Below, piece by piece: positions 16,976 to 25,016 of a stretch of DNA of 53,717 nucleotides; the stretch's first letter is position 1; each line of letters starts with the position of its first letter. The position numbers were made by a program, and so were the translations under genes. This DNA comes from Chlamydiota bacterium (GTDB lineage: Bacteria; Chlamydiota; Chlamydiia; Chlamydiales; SM23-39), in assembly GCA_027451825.1 (NCBI GenBank), contig DAIDHZ010000012.1:1-53717 (forward strand), in the 5' to 3' direction. The notes under the pieces are model-generated. The model made no database searches, had not been told where the DNA came from, and saw nothing but the letters and a program-made list of their open reading frames with translations.

Positions 16976-18997
16976 ATGTCTCTCAAAGAATATTCCTGTC
17001 CAATGCATCCCCAAATCGTTCAGCCAAATCCCGGATCATGTCCTATTTGCGGCATGACATTAGAATTAAGAAAAAAAAATGCTCAGTCGGCTCATGAGCA
17101 CATGATTCATGATTTTAAAAAGCGTTTCTTTATCTCTCTGATTCTCACGATTCCTATTCTCTTACTTTCTGTGCTGACTTTGTCTAAAAATCTCTATGTG
17201 CTTTTTGCATTTTCATCCTCCGTTTATCTCTATGGAGGCTGGCCTTTCCTAAAGGGACTTTACAAAGAACTACAAGCAAAACATCCGGGAATGATGACAC
17301 TGATCGGCCTTGCGATTACGGTTGCCTATATCTATAGCGCCTCTGTCGTCTTTGGTCTTCAAGGAAAATTCTTCTTTTGGGAACTTGCGACTCTGATTGA
17401 CATCATGCTCTTGGGACATTGGATTGAGATGAAATCTGTTTTAGGTGCAAGTAGAGCCCTTGAAGAGCTTGCGAGTCTTCTGCCATCCGATGCACATAAA
17501 GTCATGCCGGATGGAAGCATCCAAGATGTGCGTCTAGAAGCATTGACAGTCGATGATTGCGTTCTGATCAAATCCGGAGAAAAAATCCCCGCCGATGCAC
17601 TCGTCATCGTTGGAGACAGCAGCGTCAACGAATCGATGCTGACCGGAGAATCAACACCTGTAAGAAAAGAAAAAGGAGCTAACGTCATCGGGGGATCGAT
17701 TAACGGAGAAGGCTCGATCACTGTTCAAATCAAAAAGATGGGAAAAGACTCCTTCCTTTCCCAAGTCATTGTTATGGTCAAGACCGCACAAGAGAGCAAG
17801 TCGAAAACGCAAGATTTAGCAAATCGCGCGGCCCTTTGGTTAACCATGATTGCCATTGTTGGAGGCCTTTTTACTTTTTTTACATGGATTTTACTTGAAC
17901 AAAGTGTAGGTTTTGCACTCGAAAGAACAGTGACTGTGATGGTGATCACCTGCCCTCATGCACTTGGACTTGCAGTTCCTCTTGTTGTTGCTGTTTCTAC
18001 AACACTTGCGGCTCAAAGAGGTCTCCTTATTCGAAATCGAGCCGCCTTTGAATCTGCACGCAATATTCAAGCCATTGTTTTCGACAAAACAGGAACCTTG
18101 ACTCTTGGACAGTTCGGAGTTACAGACATCCTTCTTTTTGAAGATCTAAATCAAGAAGAGCTGCTCAATTATGCAGGATCCATTGAAGTTCACTCAGAAC
18201 ATCCGATTGCGAAAGCAATTGCAAAACAATCCAAAGAGAAATGGCTGGTTGAAAATTTTAAAGCGATTCCGGGTAAAGGCGCTGAAGGGAAAATCAACGG
18301 GAAAGAGGTAAAAATTGTAAGCCCTGGGTTTTTAAAGGAAAACAACATATCTCTAAATGACCCACGCATCACAACTTTAAGCCGGCAAGGCAAAACAGTG
18401 ATTTTTGTCATCATTGAGAATCAAATCAAAGGAGCGATTGCTCTTGCCGATATGATCCGCAAAGAATCAAAGGATGCGATCGATAAACTAAAGAAAATGG
18501 GCATCCGATGCATGATGCTCACCGGGGATAATACACTGGTCGGTAAATGGGTGGCAGAAGAAATTCACTTAGATGATTATTTTGCAGAAGTTTTGCCCAA
18601 TCAAAAAGCGCTCAAAATCAGAGAAGTTCAATCTCGCAATCTCACTGTAGCCATGGTGGGCGACGGTGTCAATGATGCTCCGGCGCTCGCACAAGCTGAC
18701 GTGGGAATTGCAATCGGTGCAGGAACTGATATTGCCATTGAATCAGCAGATATTATCCTTGTTAAAAGCAATCCCATGGATGCAGTTGCGATCATGTCGC
18801 TTGCGAGGAGCACTTACAACAAAATGGTGCAAAATCTTCTTTGGGCAACTGGATATAATGCAATTGCAATACCTCTTGCAGCAGGAGTTTTATACGATTT
18901 TGGCATTCTATTAACCCCGGCGCTTGGGGCCGTCTTTATGACATTCAGTACGATCATTTGCGCAATCAATGCAAAGCTCTTAAAAGTTAAAGAATAA
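16976..18997 (+). CDS. P1B-type heavy-metal (copper-like) transporting ATPase
   Basis: This 673-residue P-type ATPase opens with a short metal-binding domain: Cys8-P-M-H, then C22-P-I-C25-G-M. The transmembrane metal site is CPHALG (Cys326), the CPH form found in CopB-like P1B-3 pumps. Actuator TGES (MLTGESTPV), phosphorylation DKTGTLT (Asp about 369), nucleotide-binding HP (SEHPIAKAIA) and hinge GDGVNDAPALAQADVGIA are all intact. It should export copper or silver ions from the cytoplasm. There is no adjacent regulator or chaperone gene. Confidence 0.93.
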   Translation: MSLKEYSCPMHPQIVQPNPGSCPICGMTLELRKKNAQSAHEHMIHDFKKRFFISLILTIPILLLSVLTLSKNLYVLFAFSSSVYLYGGWPFLKGLYKELQAKHPGMMTLIGLAITVAYIYSASVVFGLQGKFFFWELATLIDIMLLGHWIEMKSVLGASRALEELASLLPSDAHKVMPDGSIQDVRLEALTVDDCVLIKSGEKIPADALVIVGDSSVNESMLTGESTPVRKEKGANVIGGSINGEGSITVQIKKMGKDSFLSQVIVMVKTAQESKSKTQDLANRAALWLTMIAIVGGLFTFFTWILLEQSVGFALERTVTVMVITCPHALGLAVPLVVAVSTTLAAQRGLLIRNRAAFESARNIQAIVFDKTGTLTLGQFGVTDILLFEDLNQEELLNYAGSIEVHSEHPIAKAIAKQSKEKWLVENFKAIPGKGAEGKINGKEVKIVSPGFLKENNISLNDPRITTLSRQGKTVIFVIIENQIKGAIALADMIRKESKDAIDKLKKMGIRCMMLTGDNTLVGKWVAEEIHLDDYFAEVLPNQKALKIREVQSRNLTVAMVGDGVNDAPALAQADVGIAIGAGTDIAIESADIILVKSNPMDAVAIMSLARSTYNKMVQNLLWATGYNAIAIPLAAGVLYDFGILLTPALGAVFMTFSTIICAINAKLLKVKE

Positions 18998-19039
18998 ATG
19001 ATTTGAACGGACATTTCGAAGCTTAAGTCCCACCCTTCA

Positions 19040-19059
19040 GGGGGGGGGGGGGGGGGGGG
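19040..19059 (+). repeat. Homopolymeric tract of 20 G
   Basis: Twenty consecutive G bases interrupt an otherwise AT-rich gap between the metal ATPase and ada. CCCACCC lies just before it (19029-19035). Such runs slip during replication and sequencing, so the length given may be variable or inexact. No coding frame clearly crosses it. Confidence 0.9.
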
Positions 19060-19082
19060 TAGCCGAGCTGTCTGATCAATTC

Positions 19083-19148
19083 GCGGCAAAAAATTTGCCG
19101 CCCATTACCGAAGCGAAGAAACTCTCCCTTTCTAAGGGAGAGTTCTTC
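19083..19148. repeat. Two adjacent hairpins between the metal ATPase and ada
   Basis: GCGGCAAA (19083-19090) pairs perfectly with TTTGCCGC (19094-19101). Then GAAGAAACTCTCCCTT (19115-19130) pairs with AAGGGAGAGTTCTTC (19134-19148), with one bulged A. Neither has a strong U-run on either strand, so they may be a processed or bidirectional terminator region or decayed repeat DNA. The 251-base gap around them has no supported gene. Confidence 0.55.
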
Positions 19149-19248
19149 AATACTTCCACATTGGTATAAAGATCTAAAATCAATGCCTGAAATTCGGCGA
19201 CAGATTAGTTTTGGATGCAATACAATAAGAGGAAAAAGGATGAAATAA

Positions 19249-20289
19249 GTGCTTACGGAGAAAAGAAAAAAGGAATATTATCAGGCCCTGCTGAACAAAA
19301 ACAAAGTCTATGAAGGTTTATTTTTTGTGGGCGTTAAGACGACAGGGGTTTTTTGTCGGCCTACTTGCCCAGCCAGAAAACCAAAAGTGGAAAATTGTGA
19401 ATTTTTTGAAACAGCTCAAGAAGCTCTCTTAGCCTCGTTCCGACCATGTAAACGTTGTCGACCACTTTCTCATCCAAACATCGTATCTAGACTTGTACAA
19501 ACATTAGTAGAAGCCGTAGAAACGAATCCTGAAAAGCACTGGAAAGAGTGTGACTTTAAAAAACTCTCTGTAGATGCTTCTACGGCTCGCCGTCAATTTA
19601 AAAAACGCTTTGGGATGACTTTTGTCGCATATGCTAGAGCAAGGAGAATGGGACTTGCCATGAAACAAATTAGAGAGGGACACAAAGTGATCGATGCCCA
19701 ACTTTCCAGCGGATATGAATCTAGCAGTGGATTCAGAGATGCTTTCTCACGTATTATGGGAGCACCTCCTTCAAAAAGTGAGAATCACAATATTTTAAAG
19801 GCCTCTTGGATTGACACCCCTTTAGGGCCTATGTTGGCAATATCAGATGATCAAGCACTTTACCTGATTGAATTCGTTGATCGCAGAGGTTTGGAAAAAG
19901 AAATTGAGCGTCTTAGAAAAAAAACGAAACTCCTTATTGTTCCAGGAAAGCCAAACCCAATCAAGCAAATTGAAGGTGAACTTGAACGATATTTCTCAGG
20001 TAAAATTCAGGAATTTAAAACGCCTCTTTTTCTTCTGGGTTCTCCATTTCAAAAGAGGGTTTGGCAAGAGCTACAAAAAATACCAAAAGGTGAAACAAGA
20101 TCTTATGCTGAAATCGCTCGAGCCATTGACAAACCATCCGCCTTCCGTGCTGTTGCACTTGCCAATGGTGCGAATCAATTTGCAATTGTGATCCCCTGTC
20201 ATCGTGTTATCAATAGCAATGGAGATCTAGGAGGATATGGTGGAGGAATCAAACGAAAGGAGTGGCTTTTAAACCATGAAAGAAAATAA
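19249..20289 (+). CDS. ada: Ada: bifunctional alkylation-response regulator / O6-methylguanine-DNA methyltransferase
   Basis: The 346-residue protein has the full Ada layout. The zinc methyl-phosphotriester acceptor domain holds Cys36, Cys40, Cys67 and Cys70 (FCRPTCPARKP and FRPCKRCRP). It is followed by the AraC-type HTH (DASTARRQFKKRFGMTFVAYAR) and the methyltransferase domain with FQKRVWQELQKIPKGETRSY and active site IPCHRV (Cys317). It repairs methylated DNA and, once methylated on Cys36, activates its own operon. The predicted start is GTG 19249. An ATG at 19240 in the same frame is better placed after AAGAGGAAAAAGG but meets TAA two codons later, so the original start may have been lost. 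It overlaps tag by 14 bases. Confidence 0.95.
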   Translation: MLTEKRKKEYYQALLNKNKVYEGLFFVGVKTTGVFCRPTCPARKPKVENCEFFETAQEALLASFRPCKRCRPLSHPNIVSRLVQTLVEAVETNPEKHWKECDFKKLSVDASTARRQFKKRFGMTFVAYARARRMGLAMKQIREGHKVIDAQLSSGYESSSGFRDAFSRIMGAPPSKSENHNILKASWIDTPLGPMLAISDDQALYLIEFVDRRGLEKEIERLRKKTKLLIVPGKPNPIKQIEGELERYFSGKIQEFKTPLFLLGSPFQKRVWQELQKIPKGETRSYAEIARAIDKPSAFRAVALANGANQFAIVIPCHRVINSNGDLGGYGGGIKRKEWLLNHERK

Positions 20290-20845
20290 GAAGAGATGTT
20301 TCGGATTTGCTCCTGGCAAGGAATTTTATGCAGAATATCATGATAAAGAATGGGGCGTTCCAGTTTATGATGATAGACATTTATTTGAGATGCTTATCCT
20401 TGAAGGGGCTCAAGCTGGGCTAAGCTGGGAAACGATTCTCAAAAGACGAGAAGGGTACCGGAAAGCTTTCTATTATTTTGATCCTGCAAAAGTTGCGAAA
20501 ATGACCAATGATGAATTGAATGGCCTGCTTCAAAATCAGGGTGTTATTCGGAATCGATTGAAAATTTATGCTGCGCGTCAAAACGCTTTAGTTTTTTTAC
20601 AAATTCAAAAGGAATTCGGATCATTTTCCAACTATGTTTGGAACTTTGTAGGTGCAAAGCCTATTGTGACACGAAGAAAATCACTTAAAGAGATTCCTGC
20701 TTCCACTCCCATCAGTGACGCGCTTTCAAAAGATCTTAAAAAAAGAGGGATGACTTTTGTAGGCTCGACAATTATCTATGCGTTCATGCAAGCCGTTGGT
20801 CTTGTGGATGATCATCTTGACGATTGTTGGTGTTCAAGCCGTTGA
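20276..20845 (+). CDS. tag: DNA-3-methyladenine glycosylase I
   Basis: This 189-residue helix-hairpin-helix glycosylase excises 3-methyladenine. Its zinc site is preserved: Cys8, His22 (HDKEWGVP), His180 and Cys184 (DDHLDDCW). The substrate pocket motif LEGAQAGLSWETIL is intact. It overlaps the end of ada, making a compact alkylation-repair operon under Ada control. A decayed second copy of its 5'-middle and 3' part lies at 21851-22050. Confidence 0.95.
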   Translation: MKENKKRCFGFAPGKEFYAEYHDKEWGVPVYDDRHLFEMLILEGAQAGLSWETILKRREGYRKAFYYFDPAKVAKMTNDELNGLLQNQGVIRNRLKIYAARQNALVFLQIQKEFGSFSNYVWNFVGAKPIVTRRKSLKEIPASTPISDALSKDLKKRGMTFVGSTIIYAFMQAVGLVDDHLDDCWCSSR

Positions 20846-20929
20846 TTTAAAGGAAGCTACCCATAAAACATCCACGATCAGAATGCGTCGTCCAGAGTAG
20901 AGTAGAAATTTTTTCTCTAAAAAGATACC

Positions 20930-21199
20930 ATGTTTTCTCCTCTGGAAGATATGAGCAATACAGAACCGAAATACAGCGATTACATTGTCTATGTTGACGA
21001 AAGTGGAGATCACAGTTTGACCTCGATCGATGAGGGATATCCAGTATTTGTTCTTTCCTTCTGTGTATTCCAAAAAAACCACTACTCTCATGTGATAACT
21101 CCGGCTTTGCGAATGCTCAAATTTACCACATTTGGACATGATATGATCATCTTGCATGAGCAGGATATTCGTAAGAAAACAAACGCTTTCATCAAATGA
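20930..21199 (+). pseudogene. DUF3800 protein, N-terminal part (frameshifted)
   Basis: The 89-residue frame contains YVDESGDHS, the acidic N-terminal signature of DUF3800, and HEQDIRKKTNAF, its second conserved block. DUF3800 is an RNase H-like family often near mobile DNA. The frame stops at 21197-21199, and the rest of the domain continues in another frame starting with ATGA at 21196. One extra A in the AAA run at 21194 would fuse the two parts into a normal protein of about 267 residues. So this is a one-base deletion or a split, translationally coupled gene. The start could also be ATG 20951. Confidence 0.7.
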
Positions 21200-21729
21200 A
21201 CAAAGAAAGACGCGAGGTCTTTTTTGACGATCTGAATGCTTTGATCGCTCAAGCAGATTTTACTTTCCTTGCAACTGTAATCGACAAATACAAGTTGAAG
21301 AAAGAGCTAACAAAAGACACTCACGTCTACCACTTAGCAATGCAGGTGGGATTGGAAAAACTACATCACTTTCTTCAATCTCGAAATCAGCACAATCGTC
21401 TTACCCATATAATCTGCGAGGCCCGAGGACGTGTTGAAGATCGAGCTTTGGAATTAGAATTCTCGCATGTCTGTTCTGGTCATAATTCCCTAAAGAAGAT
21501 ACTCCCCTTCGAGCTAATCATCGCAGACAAGAAAACCAACTCTGAAGGCTTACAGTTTGCAGATCTAGCGGCACGACCAGTAGGGCTCTCAGTTGTCCAC
21601 CCCAATCAATCTAATCGAGCCTTTCAAATTTTGAAAAAGAAGTTTCATAAAAATAACAACGGCGAAACATCTGGATATGGTTTCCATCTATACCCCGTAA
21701 AAAGCGAAAAGCCCCAAGGTAGTCCTTGA
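21196..21729 (+). pseudogene. DUF3800 protein, C-terminal part (frameshifted)
   Basis: This 177-residue frame carries the remainder of DUF3800. It begins with RREVFFDDLNALIAQADFTF, then ICEARGRVEDRALELEF, and the hallmark SEGLQFADLAARPVG (QxADLxA) with a conserved C-terminal acidic and aromatic tail. It begins at the ATG overlapping the previous stop. The coding sequence runs directly into a GC-rich hairpin that includes its stop codon, as is common for genes of this family. See the N-terminal part for the frameshift argument. Confidence 0.7.
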
Positions 21730-21765
21730 GGCTAAACGCCGGCCAGGTAGTCCCAACCCACTTAT
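21711..21765 (+). ncRNA. Structured 3' element of the DUF3800 gene
   Basis: GCCCCAAGG (21711-21719) pairs with CCTTGAGGC (21724-21732) across a TAGT loop, with a single C/A mismatch, and covers the stop codon. A second block AACGCCGGCCAGGTAGTCCC (21735-21754) repeats the GGTAGTCC core of the first. Comparative genomics has described several conserved RNA motifs associated with DUF3800 genes, and this fits that pattern. No covariance search could be run. It may also act as a terminator, although no U-run follows directly. Confidence 0.45.
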
Positions 21766-21850
21766 GCTTTCATCATAACAAGAGAATCTATTTTTTACAT
21801 TTGTTTTCAAAATCCATTTTCAAATCCATGGCACTCTAGCAGCGCACCAA

Positions 21851-22050
21851 AGACAAGAAGAATACCAGAAAGCTGTCTATCATTTTGATCCTACAAAAGT
21901 TGCTAAAAAGAGGGATGACTTTTGTAGGCTCCACAATTATATATGCGTTCATGCAAGCAGTTGGGCTTGTGGATGATCATCTTGACGATTATTGGTTCTC
22001 AAGTCGTTGATCTAAAGGAAGCTTCTCCATAAAACATCTACGATCATCGG
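21851..22050 (+). pseudogene. Decayed, internally deleted second copy of tag
   Basis: Two blocks match tag. The first, 21851 to about 21907, corresponds to tag from about 20445 to 20500 (AGAAAGCTGTCTATCATTTT versus GGAAAGCTTTCTATTATTTT). The second, about 21905 to 22050, corresponds to 20739-20885, including the bases after the tag stop (AAAGGAAGCTT..CCATAAAACATC). About 240 bases in between are missing, with AAAA at the junction, and the frame is broken. The two copies lie in the same orientation on either side of the DUF3800 gene. The rest of the gap 21730-22238 shows no gene. Confidence 0.8.
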
Positions 22051-22238
22051 CCTATCAAAATAACCACAAGATCTGTATAATAAGCTCTCTATTAGAGTTG
22101 AGTCAAGGATGCGATGCGTTTTCCGCATATCGATACAGAGCCTCGCAAGTCAAATAAAGATGTCTGAGAGCGTCTATGGGGAAAGAAAGTATAACTCAAT
22201 CAGAAGCTGAAAAATTTGCCGGCACAAAGAGCTAAATC

Positions 22239-22706
22239 ATGAAAATACAAGATCCTCAACGAGAAAGACTCAGAGTTCAAACATGTGCAACTTCTCAAGA
22301 TTACAAAAAAGCCGCTATATTTAGACAAAAACATTTTTTTGACGAACGAAAAATTCAAGATCCTTATGTTTGGACATTGGGACATAAAGACCATCGACAT
22401 TTCATGCTCTATAAAGACCATGAAATGATTGGCTATGCACATGTTCAATATTGGAAAGCTCACAGAGCCGCTCTTCGTATCATTGTTATCGACAACAAAG
22501 AACAAGGCAAAGGCTATGGAGCCTATTTCATGAAGCACTGTGAACAAGCTCTAAAAGAAGACGGGATTCAAGTCTTACAAACAGAAGCCCACCCAACTGC
22601 TGTTAAATTTTATGAACGGCTGGGATATCATAAGATGCCGTTTAATGACCCCGAAGGGCATCCAACAGATGAAAATGACACTCCTATGGGGAAAAAATTA
22701 TCCTGA
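22239..22706 (+). CDS. GNAT-family N-acetyltransferase
   Basis: This 155-residue acetyltransferase has the acetyl-CoA motif RIIVIDNKEQGKGYGAYFMK (Q/RxxGxG/A) and the C-terminal EAHPTAVKFYERLGYHKM block typical of GNATs. The substrate is unknown. It starts the run GNAT - HXXEE - exported phosphatase, with a two-base gap and then an ATGA overlap, so the three are likely cotranscribed. Confidence 0.88.
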   Translation: MKIQDPQRERLRVQTCATSQDYKKAAIFRQKHFFDERKIQDPYVWTLGHKDHRHFMLYKDHEMIGYAHVQYWKAHRAALRIIVIDNKEQGKGYGAYFMKHCEQALKEDGIQVLQTEAHPTAVKFYERLGYHKMPFNDPEGHPTDENDTPMGKKLS

Positions 22707-22708
22707 GA

Positions 22709-23242
22709 ATGAGCACTCAAATATTGAGTCTTCTACTACCTATTTTGTTTATCATCCACAATATAGAAGAATATCGTCATTTTAGTGAGTTCCGAACATT
22801 TTATCTCAAGAAAGTCAATGAAAAGTTACGCCATAAAAAAGTGTTCCTTTTCGCTCTCATCTTTTTGAGTTTTGTTGTCAGTGGGATTTGCATTTCAAAC
22901 TTTTACATAAAGAACTCATCCATTCGACTTGCTACAACCATCGTTACACTCTCTCTTTTCCTCAATGCCATCCAGCACTGTCTTTCTTCTTTGAGAATGC
23001 GAAAAATCCTTCCTGGAACAGTTTCTGCCGCACTCCTTTTGATTCCATATACTGTGAGCTATTTTTTCTTTCTTGAAAAAGAAATTTCATTCAGCGCGCT
23101 TGATTTCATACGTTGGGTCATTCTTGCCGGTGGTGTTATGATCTTCTCGATCTATATGAGTCTATGGGCTGGGTATTGTCTATGGAAACTCGCCCAAACG
23201 ATCAAAAAACAAATTCACTCAATTGCGAGATATCCAAAATGA
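22709..23242 (+). CDS. HXXEE-domain membrane protein
   Basis: The 177-residue product contains IIHNIEEY near the N-terminus, the His-x-x-Glu-Glu motif that names the HXXEE family, set within the first of about five hydrophobic segments. The family is a small membrane protein group of unknown function with the motif inside or at the edge of the membrane. It begins two bases after the GNAT gene, and its stop overlaps the next start by four bases. A degraded relative of its first 25 codons lies at 24722-24790 on the other strand. Confidence 0.8.
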   Translation: MSTQILSLLLPILFIIHNIEEYRHFSEFRTFYLKKVNEKLRHKKVFLFALIFLSFVVSGICISNFYIKNSSIRLATTIVTLSLFLNAIQHCLSSLRMRKILPGTVSAALLLIPYTVSYFFFLEKEISFSALDFIRWVILAGGVMIFSIYMSLWAGYCLWKLAQTIKKQIHSIARYPK

Positions 23243-23991
23243 AACCGCCATTTAAAATCTTTTTTTTCTTCATATTATTCTCAAACCTCTGTTTCTCAAA
23301 TGAAACCGTTTTGCTTTTGATACGACACGGTCAAACAAATTGGAACATTGAGGATCGTGCGCAAGGACTAACAAATAACCCATTGAACAAAAAAGGAATA
23401 GCCCAGGCAGAAGATCTAGCTGAAAAAATCGCATCCACCTATTCCAATATAACAAGCATTTATTCTTCTGATTTAGACAGAGCCTTTACGACTGCTCAAA
23501 TAACCGGCAATAGACTGCATTTATCGGTTAAAAAAAGAGAGCAATTAAGAGAAAGAAACAATGGTTCTGCAGAAGGTCTAACAAGCGAAGAGGAACAAGT
23601 TCTTTATGGAACCTCTGAGGAAATGCTCGATCAACTCTATCCCCATTATCAACAAAGATGGAATTACACTTCAATTCCAGGCGCCGAAACCTACAATGAA
23701 CTTCTCGAAAGAGTGAAAAGGGAATTAATCGACATTGCGACGAAACATCTTGGAGAACAAGTTGCAGTATTTTCTCATGGGGAAATTCTCGGGATATTTA
23801 TTTCCGATCTTCTGAGCAAGGAAAAGCCACTACATTTGCCCAATTGTAGCATCACTAAAATTCTCTACCTTCCAGAAGATTTAACGCACCCCTTCCAATT
23901 CATTGCTATTGATGAATCTTCATTGACAGAGGAAAATATGGACCATATAAATCAAAGCCAAGCAATCAAAAAGCAAAACAAGGATCTGTAG
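23239..23991 (+). CDS. Exported histidine phosphatase (phosphoglycerate-mutase-like)
   Basis: The 250-residue product starts with a signal peptide (KPPFKIFFFFILFSNLCFS, cleavage near residue 20). It continues as a histidine-phosphatase domain: R29-H30-G31-QTNWN, LRERNNGSAEGL and a second catalytic SHGE. The start ATG 23239 overlaps the HXXEE stop (ATGA). A longer in-frame extension to 23113 would lie inside that gene and lacks a signal sequence at its end, so I reject it. GpmB-like cytosolic enzymes lack a signal peptide; here the activity should be periplasmic or secreted. The substrate is unknown. Confidence 0.88.
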   Translation: MKPPFKIFFFFILFSNLCFSNETVLLLIRHGQTNWNIEDRAQGLTNNPLNKKGIAQAEDLAEKIASTYSNITSIYSSDLDRAFTTAQITGNRLHLSVKKREQLRERNNGSAEGLTSEEEQVLYGTSEEMLDQLYPHYQQRWNYTSIPGAETYNELLERVKRELIDIATKHLGEQVAVFSHGEILGIFISDLLSKEKPLHLPNCSITKILYLPEDLTHPFQFIAIDESSLTEENMDHINQSQAIKKQNKDL

Positions 23992-24037
23992 TAAAATCTC
24001 GCATGTGAAAATGCTATAAATCATGCAAATTTCTCTA

Positions 24038-24056
24038 TGTTTTCATTATGAAAACA
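24038..24056. terminator. AT-rich hairpin between convergent genes
   Basis: TGTTTTCAT (24038-24046) pairs perfectly with ATGAAAACA (24048-24056). It sits between the phosphatase gene on plus and the SGNH gene on minus, overlapping the latter's stop. It is a weak candidate bidirectional terminator. Confidence 0.4.
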
Positions 24057-24708
24057 ACTGTCTTACTTTTTTTGCGATGCTCTTTCCTAGAATCTCATGC
24101 TCCTTCTCTTCAAAATGAACCCCGTCTTTTTTACTTGTTTGAATAATAAGAGAAGCATCCAAAAACTCGCAGCCCTCCTCTATAGCTAGTTGTTTGTATA
24201 AGTTGCCAAGTGAACGTGATTTTCCTATTGATTCTTCATCTAAACAATCGTCCCATTCAGAGACCCCTTCAAGAAGGGGAGGAGAAGCAATGAGAAAAAT
24301 TCGAGGAGCTCCTCCACTGGGTCCCCAGCTGCATGTTTTCACAAATCGGACGATACCTCTCATTCCCTCTTTAATTTCTATTGTCGAACGATTAAATTGT
24401 TTTTTCGTGTCATTTGTTCCCAGCATAAAAATAATGAGATCTACGGGAAAATGAGATTCCAAAACAAAAGGTAAATGAGCCAACCCATTTCGAAAAGATC
24501 GTCCAGGAATGATCTCATTAAGATCGGTCGTCCTACCATTCAATCCCTCTTCAACAACATGAAAATGAGAACCCAACCGGTTTTGCAATACTCCTGTCCA
24601 TCTTGTATCTTTTGAATAACGTCCAGACAAACCTGTTTTTTCGTCATAACTGTCAGGAATAAATCCCCGTAAGTTCGAATCACCGTAGCACAGAATGGTT
24701 TTTATCAT
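24046..24708 (-). CDS. SGNH/GDSL-family esterase (arylesterase/acyltransferase-like)
   Basis: This 220-residue SGNH hydrolase has block I CYGDSNLRG (catalytic Ser), EEGLNGRTT (Gly block), LGTNDTKK (Asn block) and DGVHFEEKEH (catalytic Asp-His). The pattern is that of the small oligomeric arylesterase/perhydrolase group. I start it at ATG 24708 because GGGGGAG lies six bases upstream and MIKTILCYGDSN is the natural family N-terminus. Twelve extra residues up to 24744 come from the overlapping HXXEE relic. No signal peptide, so it is cytosolic. Confidence 0.88.
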   Translation of the reverse strand: MIKTILCYGDSNLRGFIPDSYDEKTGLSGRYSKDTRWTGVLQNRLGSHFHVVEEGLNGRTTDLNEIIPGRSFRNGLAHLPFVLESHFPVDLIIFMLGTNDTKKQFNRSTIEIKEGMRGIVRFVKTCSWGPSGGAPRIFLIASPPLLEGVSEWDDCLDEESIGKSRSLGNLYKQLAIEEGCEFLDASLIIQTSKKDGVHFEEKEHEILGKSIAKKVRQLFS

Positions 24709-24721
24709 TTTTCTCCCCCAA

Positions 24722-24790
24722 AAGAAATCGATATTCTTCCGCATTGTAAATGATGAACAGAATATGTAACAAAAGGCTGAATATCTTAAC
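24722..24790 (-). pseudogene. Relic of an HXXEE gene 5' end
   Basis: On the minus strand, 24790 to 24722 reads VKIFSLLLHILFIIYNAEEY and then RFL. This aligns with the start of the HXXEE protein at 22709 (QILSLLLPILFIIHNIEEY), and the DNA is clearly similar too. The signature His is Tyr here. The match begins four bases from the end of the 176-bp repeat and runs into the SGNH gene's leader, so only the first 25 or so codons survive. Confidence 0.65.
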
Positions 24791-24793
24791 GCT

Positions 24794-24969
24794 TATACCG
24801 AAACAACCTGAAGAATCGGTTTCTGACTGCTTCGGCTGCCTTTGAATTTGAGACCCGCCTGCATCGCTCAACTTACTTAAGTTGAGCTGCTTCGGCGCCA
24901 GCTTCGCTTGGCTCAAATTCAGGATGGCCTCCTTGTCATATTCCCGATTCTTCAGGTTGTTTCGGTATA
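24794..24969. repeat. 176-bp palindromic repeat, copy 1
   Basis: The unit begins TATACCGAAACAACCTGAAG and ends with the exact reverse complement; the perfect inverted ends are 26 bp (24794-24819 and 24944-24969). Inside are a second inverted pair around GAATTTGAG / CTCAAATTC and a central hairpin CTCAACTTA-CT-TAAGTTGAG. The second copy at 26447 has the same length and orientation. The gap 24709-25016 holds only this and the HXXEE relic. It has no coding potential, so it is more like a REP/MITE-type element than an insertion sequence. Confidence 0.93.
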
Positions 24970-25016
24970 TTTGCAATTTCGGAAATCGCCATTAAGTCAT
25001 CCATCTATGAACGCAT

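Noticed and set aside
18814..19220. Minus-strand frames across the G tract, with poly-Pro segments
   Set aside because: The proline run is a translation of the G tract. The frames extend into the ATPase gene and show no family features.
20834..21157. Minus-strand frame of 107 codons near tag and DUF3800
   Set aside because: It is antisense to the DUF3800 N-terminal part, which has clear family motifs.
23113..23238. Longer N-terminus for the exported phosphatase
   Set aside because: It lies entirely inside the HXXEE gene and puts the signal peptide mid-protein. ATG 23239 fits the ATGA overlap.
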